Shown here: in pieces, positions 1 to 4,841 of the stretch | Numbering within the stretch: the stretch's first letter is position 1 | Layout of the letters: each line of letters starts with the position of its first letter | Made by a program: the position numbers and the translations under genes | NCBI GenBank assembly: GCA_031260845.1 | Contig: JAISKR010000040.1 | Coordinates: 1-5,459, forward strand | Direction: 5' to 3' | Origin: Bacteroidales bacterium | Lineage (GTDB): Bacteria; Bacteroidota; Bacteroidia; Bacteroidales; UBA4181 | Length of the DNA stretch: 5,459 nt | The notes under the pieces: model-generated | The model's database searches: none | What the model was told of the DNA's origin: nothing | The model's input: only the letters and a program-made list of their open reading frames with translations

Positions 1-28
1 TTTTATTTATTGTTGAAACACTACATTA

Positions 29-61
29 CAAAAATAAAGCCATAAAATATTGCTTAACAAA
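29..61 (-). promoter_or_regulatory. Bacteroidetes-type promoter for a gene beyond the left edge
   Basis: Read on the minus strand, TTTG (58-61) is followed by 21 bases and then TATTTTTG (29-36). This fits both boxes and the spacing of the Bacteroidetes primary sigma factor consensus (TTTG, 19-21 bases, TAnnTTTG). Transcription would start near position 22 and run leftwards out of the window. The region is AT-rich, so a chance match is possible, but a double match with correct spacing is better than any other site in the window. The remaining spacer up to 145 shows only a 14-base AT palindrome at 76-89 and no convincing terminator for the gene ending at 146. Confidence 0.45.
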
Positions 62-145
62 TTTTAACGCGCCTTTTAAATTAATTTAAGAATAGCCGGA
101 TAGACCGGACAGTGGTTTACGAGTGTGCTGTCAATGACGAGTTTC

Positions 146-2131
146 TCACTTCTTCGCCTCGTAATCCGTTCGCAATACCCTGAACTCTGAGCGGCGATTC
201 TGCTGATGCGCGCTTTCCTGGTCGTTCTGGTTGCGCAGGTTGTTGATGTACTCTTCGGTGAGTTTCGCGCCGCGGCGCAGGAACGGATATTGTTTAACCA
301 TCTGCTCGTCCACCACTTTGGGAACAGCCTCTCCGTAGCCTTTGGGCGTAAGCCTGTCGGCAACGATACCTTTCTCTATCAGATAGTTGACAACCGATTG
401 CGCACGACGCTGCGACAGCAGTTGATTGTCTTCCGCAGTGCCTCGCGAGTCGGTGTGAGAGCCTAACTCAATGGTAATGTTCGGGTTGTCGTCCAACACT
501 TCCACCAACTTATCCAATGCCACCATACTTTCGGGGCGCAAATCCCATTTAGCATAATCGTAGAAAATATTGGTCAACTCGATAGGGTTTTCGATGGAAG
601 CCAGCGGAATCGTGATTTTGAACTCCTTGCTCTTGTCCAAACCTTTGGTGGTTTCGCGTTCTTTGCCGTTGAGGTATCCCTTGTGCGATGCGATGAACAC
701 GTAGTCGGTATTGGGTTTCATGCCGGTTTTGAAAGTACCGTCCACGCCGACCGGCATTTCGTTGGTGATACCATCGCTGCTGATGATTTTCACCGAGCCG
801 CCGCCCAAGGCTTTGTTGTTTTTTTCGTCCACCACCAAACCGACAAGGCTGAAAGAGAGCGGCGGAAGCGTGAAGACAAAAATATCATCGTCGCCGCGCA
901 TGGTGCGATTGGACGAGAAAAAGCCCTGTTCGTTGTCGTTCTGGAAAGTGATGCCGAAATCGTCGGCGTAGGAATTGATGGGATAGCCCATGTTTTCCAC
1001 CACCCAGTGACCTTCGTCGTTGTTGGCTTTGTAAATGTCCAAGCCACCCATTCCGATATGTCCGTTGGACGAGAAATAAAAAGTGCCGTCCGAGTGCATA
1101 TAAGGGAACATTTCATCGCCGGGCGTGTTGATTTCCGTACCGAGATTTTCGGGCATACTCCAATCTTCACCGGCGCTTTTGCGGGTTACTTTCCAAATGT
1201 CCTTTCCACCTTGACCTCCGGGCATATCCGACACGAAAAAGAGCGTCAAATCATCGGGTGAGATGGCAGGATGGGCAATCACCACGCTATCGTTGGCAAT
1301 ATCAATCACCCGCGCTTTCGACCATGCGCCGCTCACGAGTTGCGTGCTGAGTATCTGGCAACCACACACCTTTTTTTTGTCATTTTTGCAGCGAGTGAAG
1401 TACATGGTGCGGTAATCGGATGAAAACGAGCACATTCCCTCGTCATACTCCGTGTTGATTTCTCCGTCCACCGGAACAGGCTGGCTCCAAACATTTTTCC
1501 GGTCGAGTTTCGACACAAATAAGTCGGAAAAACTTTCGCCGGTCACCGCATTGACCGATTTACCGGTTGCGGCGTCACGCGAAGACGTGAAATACACCGT
1601 ATTATAGTCATCTGCGGCATACATGGGCGCACAGTCAGCCTGCCGCGAATTAAAAAATTTCATGTTCTCTACCAAATAGCCGTTCCCGCTTTCCAACCAT
1701 TTAAGCGCCAAATCGCAGGATTTGATGCCGTCCTCGCCACGCCGATCGGTAGGCACTTTTTCCTTGTATTTGGTATATTCCTCCTTGGCTTCGGCATATT
1801 TCTGGTTCATTTTCTTGGCTTCCGCCAGATACAAAATGACAATAGGCTCTTGATAGCCTTTATTGATAGCCTTTTTGTACCATAATTCGGCTTGTGTGGA
1901 TACGGACGTTTGCCGGTAACACTCACCTATTTTGAACAGAATAGCCGCCTGCTCGTCTTTCTTTTTGACGGAAGTATATGCTTTACGCAACATATATGCA
2001 GCCGAGTTATAATGCCCCGCAGCATATTCCTCTTGGGCTTTTTTGAGTTTAGCCGCTTTTTGCCCGTATGTCATTGCCGGCGTCAAAAAGCAGATAATCA
2101 ACGTTATAATGAATGTATTGCGAATGTTCAT
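146..2131 (-). CDS. porE: PorE-like multidomain OmpA family protein (TPR, PD40 propeller, carboxypeptidase-regulatory-like and OmpA C domains)
   Basis: The product is a predicted 661-residue exported periplasmic or outer-membrane-associated protein. Residues 1-23 form a signal peptide with a hydrophobic core and likely cleavage after TYG; there is no proper lipobox. Residues about 25-145 are TPR-like helices. Residues about 160-420 hold five PD40/beta-propeller repeats of the form 'MYFTR..', 'LFFVSD', 'FYFSSNG', 'GFFSSNR', each followed by a 'DIW/DIY/DIF' strand. C248 and C258 ('FTRC' and 'GCQI') may form a disulfide. Residues about 427-510 are a carboxypeptidase-regulatory-like beta domain, and about 518-661 an OmpA C domain with 'SHTDSRG' and 'LSQRRAQSV'. 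D561 and R576 have the 15-residue spacing of the peptidoglycan (diaminopimelate) ligands. This domain order and length match PorE of the Porphyromonas gingivalis type IX secretion system, thought to anchor the machine to peptidoglycan. Paralogues with the same layout exist beside PorP/SprF genes, and no such gene is visible here, so the exact porE identity is inferred. ATG at 2131 is chosen because it opens directly into the signal peptide. Confidence 0.85.
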   Translation of the reverse strand: MNIRNTFIITLIICFLTPAMTYGQKAAKLKKAQEEYAAGHYNSAAYMLRKAYTSVKKKDEQAAILFKIGECYRQTSVSTQAELWYKKAINKGYQEPIVILYLAEAKKMNQKYAEAKEEYTKYKEKVPTDRRGEDGIKSCDLALKWLESGNGYLVENMKFFNSRQADCAPMYAADDYNTVYFTSSRDAATGKSVNAVTGESFSDLFVSKLDRKNVWSQPVPVDGEINTEYDEGMCSFSSDYRTMYFTRCKNDKKKVCGCQILSTQLVSGAWSKARVIDIANDSVVIAHPAISPDDLTLFFVSDMPGGQGGKDIWKVTRKSAGEDWSMPENLGTEINTPGDEMFPYMHSDGTFYFSSNGHIGMGGLDIYKANNDEGHWVVENMGYPINSYADDFGITFQNDNEQGFFSSNRTMRGDDDIFVFTLPPLSFSLVGLVVDEKNNKALGGGSVKIISSDGITNEMPVGVDGTFKTGMKPNTDYVFIASHKGYLNGKERETTKGLDKSKEFKITIPLASIENPIELTNIFYDYAKWDLRPESMVALDKLVEVLDDNPNITIELGSHTDSRGTAEDNQLLSQRRAQSVVNYLIEKGIVADRLTPKGYGEAVPKVVDEQMVKQYPFLRRGAKLTEEYINNLRNQNDQESAHQQNRRSEFRVLRTDYEAKK

Positions 2132-2207
2132 TCGTGTATCTTTTTTTAGTGCGATGCGCTCTATTTATTAATAAACAAAACAAATGCCATTTTATTGTTT
2201 TTGCCCA

Positions 2208-2215
2208 CAAAAATA
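2208..2215 (-). promoter_or_regulatory. Possible -7 box upstream of the porE-like gene
   Basis: On the minus strand this reads TATTTTTG, a full match to the Bacteroidetes -7 element TAnnTTTG, about 77 bases upstream of the ATG at 2131. There is no TTTG -33 box at the expected 19-21 base distance, so the case is weak. The gene could also be read through from the gene ending at 2247. The whole spacer (2132-2246) is very AT-rich and holds no clear hairpin. Confidence 0.25.
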
Positions 2216-2246
2216 TAAAAAAGTTTAATATGATGATATATTTTTG

Positions 2247-2996
2247 TCATTTTTTTTGGCATAAGTCCAATAAGCCGTTGATAATGGTCAACGGGTGAGG
2301 GGGATTTCCGGGAATGTACAAATCCACCGGATTGTTGTCGAGGAAACTGCGGTCTAAGGCTTTGCTGCCGGCAAATATGCCCCCGCTGAGCGCATCCACC
2401 CCTGCCAGCACAAGGATTTTAGGCTCTGGAACGGCGTCGTAGCATATCTGCAAGGCTTCCGCCATATTGCCGCTGACAGGTCCTGTCACCACAATACCAT
2501 CGGCGTGGCGCGGGGAAGCGACAAATTCTATCCCGAAGCGTCCCATGTCAAAATTGACATTAGAGCAGGCGTTCAGTTCCATTTCGGTGCTGTTGTCGCC
2601 TCCGGCAGACACTTGCCGAAGTTTCAGCGATTTTTTGAATAAATCCTTGATTTCCGGTCGCCGCTTATCGAAATTGAGCGTCACAGTCCGGTCGTGTCCT
2701 TCGGTAATCAGCAAATGCTCGCGGTCATTGCTTGCCAAGCGATAATCGTTCGTAAAGCGTATTTTTTCGGGGAAGGCGCGGGCACATAGTCCGCAAAAAG
2801 TACATTTGCAAAGGTCTATCCGCAGCGGGGCAGTATCTATCGCCGCCACAGGGCACAGTTCAGCCACTGCCGACTGTTCCACAACAGCATTGCTTATGAC
2901 AGGACGCCCTCTGAAATTCCGGTGAAGATGCACTTCCGACACATTCGGAATCGTTTGTCTGCCCTGCCTGCGAAGAATTTTTAACTGTTGAAGCAC
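2247..2996 (-). CDS. Degenerate ferredoxin / hydrogenase small subunit fusion (NuoB/HycG/HyfI-like)
   Basis: The product is 249 residues. Residues 1-33 ('LKILRRQGRQTIP', 'FRGRPVI') resemble the N-terminal lead of fused ferredoxin/20 kDa subunits of group 4 hydrogenase-like or formate hydrogenlyase-like complexes. Residues about 34-95 are a ferredoxin domain. C48 (of 'LCP') with C65, C68 and C71 can form one complete [4Fe-4S] site. The other site has lost all four ligands: its three first-motif cysteines are V, Q and V, and the last is F75. Residues about 140-246 are the NuoB/HycG-like fold: 'ACSNVNFD', 'RFGIEFVASPRHAD', 'VVTGPV', 'SGGIF', 'YIPGNPPHP'. Of the four expected cysteines for the proximal [4Fe-4S] cluster only C144 remains; the others are V147, D201 and N231. 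The frame is intact. The start is GTG, two codons after an in-frame stop, and no in-frame ATG occurs before codon 139; this start fits the family N-terminus. No hydrogenase large subunit or membrane subunit lies beside it. The role is unknown: perhaps an electron carrier on a cluster-free scaffold, or a decaying gene. Confidence 0.75.
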   Translation of the reverse strand: MLQQLKILRRQGRQTIPNVSEVHLHRNFRGRPVISNAVVEQSAVAELCPVAAIDTAPLRIDLCKCTFCGLCARAFPEKIRFTNDYRLASNDREHLLITEGHDRTVTLNFDKRRPEIKDLFKKSLKLRQVSAGGDNSTEMELNACSNVNFDMGRFGIEFVASPRHADGIVVTGPVSGNMAEALQICYDAVPEPKILVLAGVDALSGGIFAGSKALDRSFLDNNPVDLYIPGNPPHPLTIINGLLDLCQKK

Positions 2997-3012
2997 GCCT
3001 TAATATTAATTA

Positions 3013-3025
3013 TTAATTGTTAATG
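3013..3025 (+). repeat. AT-rich 13-mer, inverted copy on the other side of pyrD
   Basis: TTAATTGTTAATG occurs here on the plus strand and again at 4260-4272 on the minus strand, so the two copies flank pyrD and the 57-codon frame in inverted orientation. It sits in a run of TTAATTATTAATTG-like sequence just upstream of the GTG at 2996. Such low-complexity TTAATT runs are common in AT-rich Bacteroidetes spacers, so the pairing may be chance. Confidence 0.4.
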
Positions 3026-3193
3026 ATAAATTTGATTACCGGATATTTCCCACCTGCATTGTACAATCCTGATGAATGCCCTAACGGGCAAAATTTCCCG
3101 TAGGGAATCCATATCAATAGAAGGCATGGACAAATCTTCGTTTCTATTGCCCGTTAGGGCATTCACATTTGTATTATATCCGATATTCATCAT
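3020..3193 (-). CDS. Small open frame of 57 codons, possibly carried by the repeat element
   Basis: ATG at 3193 opens a 57-codon frame ending in TAA at 3020-3022. It starts 2 bases beyond the pyrD stop and ends 23 bases before the GTG of the next gene, a spacing that would suit an operon. The peptide starts MMNIGYNTN, contains 'NALTGN', 'MDSLREILPVRAF' and 'WEISGN', and shows no domain, signal peptide or membrane segment I recognise. The two arms of the inverted repeat encode 'NALTGN' and 'LPVRAF' in the same frame, so the frame may be a by-product of a palindromic repeat rather than a selected gene. My impression that similar short hypothetical peptides recur in Bacteroidales is from memory and unverified. 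Confidence 0.3.
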   Translation of the reverse strand: MMNIGYNTNVNALTGNRNEDLSMPSIDMDSLREILPVRAFIRIVQCRWEISGNQIYH

Positions 3194-3197
3194 GATT
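3065..3197. repeat. Nested palindromic element (REP/MITE-like)
   Basis: A perfect 19-base inverted repeat pairs TGAATGCCCTAACGGGCAA (3073-3091) with its reverse complement at 3147-3165. Further structure overlaps it. CCCTAACGGG (3079-3088) pairs with CCCGTAGGG (3097-3105) with one bulged A and an 8-base loop. TTCCC/GGGAA (3095-3107) can form a tight hairpin. CAATAGAA (3115-3122) pairs with TTCTATTG (3142-3149). An outer pair of 13 bases, 12 matching, joins 3065-3077 and 3185-3197, the right arm reaching into the pyrD stop codon. No transposase is present. This looks like a non-autonomous repeat (a REP-like unit mobilised by an IS200-type transposase, or a MITE). It could also act as a transcript-end or processing structure downstream of pyrD, although no long U tract follows. 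Confidence 0.7.
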
Positions 3198-4239
3198 AAT
3201 TACGGTTTGCGTTTTTTAGCACCTCTTTGTTGATTTTTTTCACCAATGAAGGTCCTTGATAGACGAATCCCGAATACACCTGCACCAAGGTAGCGCCGGC
3301 ATTTAGCAGGCGTACAGCGTCTTCCGGCGACATGACGCCGCCTGTGCCGATGACAGGAAGTTTGCCTTTTGTGCGTTGCCTGATATAGTTGATGGTTTCC
3401 AAGGCTTGCAGTTTCAATGGGTTCCCACTCATACCGCCTTTGCCGATTGCCTCAATTTGTTCCTTGCCGATGGTCAATCCGGTACGCTGTGTGGTCGTAT
3501 TGACGGCAACAATGCCATCAATCCCCAAATTTTCAACAATTTGCAGTATTTCATCCAAACGCATGATGCTCAAATCGGGCGATATTTTCAGCAAAACGGG
3601 CTTTCTCTCGACTTGTCTGTTGCGATGCTCTACAATCGCCGTCAATATGTCCCGCAACATGGCTGGGTTTTGCAATGCGCTCAAACCCGCTACATTCGGG
3701 CAACTGACGTTGACTGTGATATAATCGACGTGAGGATACAATGCGTCGAAGCAATACAGATAGTCGGAAACCGCCTCATCATTGGGCGTTTTCGTATTTT
3801 TCCCGATATTCCCGCCAATGACAAGCCCGGCAGGGTGAGTTTTTTTCAATCGCTCTACTATCACCTCTGCGCCGTCATTGTTGAAGCCCATGCGGTTAAT
3901 CAATGCCTCATCCTGCACTATCCTGAACAAGCGAGGTTTGGGATTACCCGATTGCCCGACAGGCGTGACCGTTCCGATTTCGATAAACGAGAATCCAAGC
4001 ATGGAAAAGGGTTTGTAGAGCGTGGCGTTCTTGTCGAAGCCCGCTGCCAAGCCGACAGGATTAGCAAACTTTATCCCGCAAAACTCACGTTCCAGCGAGG
4101 GATGGCGAACGCTGTAACAAGCACGGATAACAGCACGTACCGGAAGAATGAAATATGCCAAACGCATCACGCCCGCCACAAATTTATGAATCATTTCGGC
4201 AGGAAACCAGAATAATATGGAACGAAGTAAACGATACAT
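3196..4239 (-). CDS. pyrD: Dihydroorotate dehydrogenase, quinone-type (class 2) layout
   Basis: The 347-residue product oxidises dihydroorotate to orotate in pyrimidine synthesis and would pass electrons through FMN to membrane quinone. It aligns by eye along its whole length with the class 2 pattern: N-terminal amphipathic helices (about 1-40, the membrane and quinone tunnel segment), 'GLAAGFDKNA' (63-72), 'IEIGTVTPVGQSGNPKPRLF' (86-105), 'NRMGFNNDG' (115-123), 'GNIGKN' (143-148), 'NVSCPN' (177-182), 'LLKISPDLS' (216-224, K218), 'VNTTTQR' (246-252, N247), 'GTGGVMS' (298-304) and 'YSGFVYQGP' (322-330) for FMN phosphate. The oddity is C180, at the position of the class 2 catalytic serine (S175 in E. 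coli, 'NISSPN'); class 1 enzymes use cysteine there. No pyrK-like electron-transfer partner is visible nearby. The ATG at 4239 matches the family N-terminus and lies 29 bases past the yqeY stop, so co-transcription is likely. Confidence 0.96.
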   Translation of the reverse strand: MYRLLRSILFWFPAEMIHKFVAGVMRLAYFILPVRAVIRACYSVRHPSLEREFCGIKFANPVGLAAGFDKNATLYKPFSMLGFSFIEIGTVTPVGQSGNPKPRLFRIVQDEALINRMGFNNDGAEVIVERLKKTHPAGLVIGGNIGKNTKTPNDEAVSDYLYCFDALYPHVDYITVNVSCPNVAGLSALQNPAMLRDILTAIVEHRNRQVERKPVLLKISPDLSIMRLDEILQIVENLGIDGIVAVNTTTQRTGLTIGKEQIEAIGKGGMSGNPLKLQALETINYIRQRTKGKLPVIGTGGVMSPEDAVRLLNAGATLVQVYSGFVYQGPSLVKKINKEVLKNANRN

Positions 4240-4245
4240 TCTTTT

Positions 4246-4282
4246 AATTAACCATTAAGCATTAACAATTAACCATTAAGCA
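4246..4282. repeat. 21-base tandem duplication over the yqeY stop codon
   Basis: AATTAACCATTAAGCA appears at 4246-4261 and again at 4267-4282, a 16-base match at a 21-base period. The right-hand copy contains the last codons and stop of yqeY (N-G-stop on the minus strand); the left-hand copy ends 7 bases short of the pyrD ATG. It looks like a small tandem duplication that lengthened the yqeY-pyrD spacer. It contains no hairpin strong enough to stop transcription. Confidence 0.75.
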
Positions 4283-4721
4283 ACTGCTTCACTTTTTCCG
4301 ATATGGCTTTACCGTCGGCTGTACCGGCAAGTTCTTTGGATGCAACGCCCATCACCTTGCCCATCTGTGCAGGGGAAGTCGCCCCCACCCTTTCGATGAT
4401 GGCTTTCAGCGCCTTTTCCAACTCAGCCTCACCCATCGGTGCAGGCAGGTATTGCTCAATTGCCGCGGCTTCCAACAACTCTTTCTCTGCCAACTCGGGA
4501 CGATTCTGCTGTTCGTAAATCTCTGCCGACTCTTTGCGCTGTTTCACCAACTTTTGCACAATTTTCAATTCGGCATCCGGCGTTAATTCACCGTTTGAAC
4601 CCGGCTCTGTACGAGCCAGCAAAAAAGCAGATTTCACCGCCCTTAATGCTTCCAATTTGTCTTTTTCCCTTGCAAGCATCGCTTTTTTAATGTCTTCGCT
4701 TACCGTATCAAATAAACTCAT
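4269..4721 (-). CDS. yqeY: GatB/YqeY domain protein
   Basis: The 150-residue product belongs to the YqeY family, small cytosolic proteins related in fold to the tail of GatB, the tRNA-binding subunit of the Asp/Glu-tRNA amidotransferase. The stand-alone protein has no firmly established activity. The family signature is complete: N-terminal 'MSLFDTVSEDIKKAM', a helical half with 'LRAVKSAF' (26-33) and 'KLVKQRKESAEIYEQQNR' (57-74), then 'AAIEQYLPAPM' (86-96) and the C-terminal three-helix part with 'SPAQMGKVMGVASKEL' (116-131) and 'DGKAISEKVKQLL' (136-148). A frame extended to a TTG at 4727 would add only two residues; the ATG at 4721 is preferred because it gives the usual MSLFD start. It is the first gene of the leftward series, divergent from the dGTPase-like gene, with pyrD following after 29 bases. 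Confidence 0.95.
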   Translation of the reverse strand: MSLFDTVSEDIKKAMLAREKDKLEALRAVKSAFLLARTEPGSNGELTPDAELKIVQKLVKQRKESAEIYEQQNRPELAEKELLEAAAIEQYLPAPMGEAELEKALKAIIERVGATSPAQMGKVMGVASKELAGTADGKAISEKVKQLLNG

Positions 4722-4772
4722 ATTCAAATTATTTTCTTTATGTTGAACTAATTTTAACCACTAAATTCATGC

Positions 4773-4780
4773 CAAAATTA
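4773..4780 (-). promoter_or_regulatory. Likely -7 box for yqeY (leftward)
   Basis: On the minus strand this reads TAATTTTG, matching the Bacteroidetes -7 element TAnnTTTG, and lies 51 bases upstream of the yqeY ATG at 4721. No exact TTTG -33 box stands at the right distance. It would give a leader of about 45 bases and would drive yqeY and probably pyrD. Confidence 0.35.
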
Positions 4781-4787
4781 AAGTTTT

Positions 4788-4820
4788 TTTATGAAATATA
4801 AAAAGAAATAATTACTTTTG
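4788..4820 (+). promoter_or_regulatory. Likely promoter of the dGTPase-like gene (rightward)
   Basis: TACTTTTG (4813-4820) matches the Bacteroidetes -7 element exactly. The -33 box is imperfect: TTTA (4788-4791) at a 21-base spacing. Transcription would start near 4827, leaving a leader of about 15 bases before the ATG at 4842. Together with the leftward -7 box at 4773-4780 it makes the 4722-4841 gap a divergent promoter region. Confidence 0.4.
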
Positions 4821-4841
4821 GTTCAAAATTTCACGTAATCT

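Noticed and set aside
98..110. CCGG-5-CCGG as a terminator for the porE-like gene
   Set aside because: The stem is only four base pairs and no U-rich tract follows directly on the minus strand.
683..1261. Plus-strand open frame of 192 codons opposite the porE-like gene
   Set aside because: It is antisense to the propeller and regulatory-like domains, rich in His/Val as shadow frames often are, and has no domain or start signals.
1371..1378. Run of eight A (minus strand) inside the porE-like gene, a possible phase-variation or slippage site
   Set aside because: It encodes lysines within 'NDKKKVC', which suits the family sequence around C258; a tract of this length alone is not evidence for switching.
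2239..2246. TATTTTTG on the plus strand, a -7 box match
   Set aside because: No plus-strand gene follows and no -33 box is present; it is a chance match in AT-rich spacer.
3095..3107. TTCCC/GGGAA hairpin as a rho-independent terminator of pyrD
   Set aside because: On the minus strand it is followed by only ATTTT, and it competes with the larger hairpins of the same element, so it was kept as part of the repeat rather than called a terminator.
3376..4215. Long plus-strand open frame of 279 codons opposite pyrD
   Set aside because: It lies wholly antisense to a clearly conserved pyrD, shows no recognisable motif or promoter, and is explained by codon bias on the opposite strand.
4722..4727. 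Two-residue N-terminal extension of YqeY from a TTG codon
   Set aside because: The ATG at 4721 gives the usual MSLFD start of the family.
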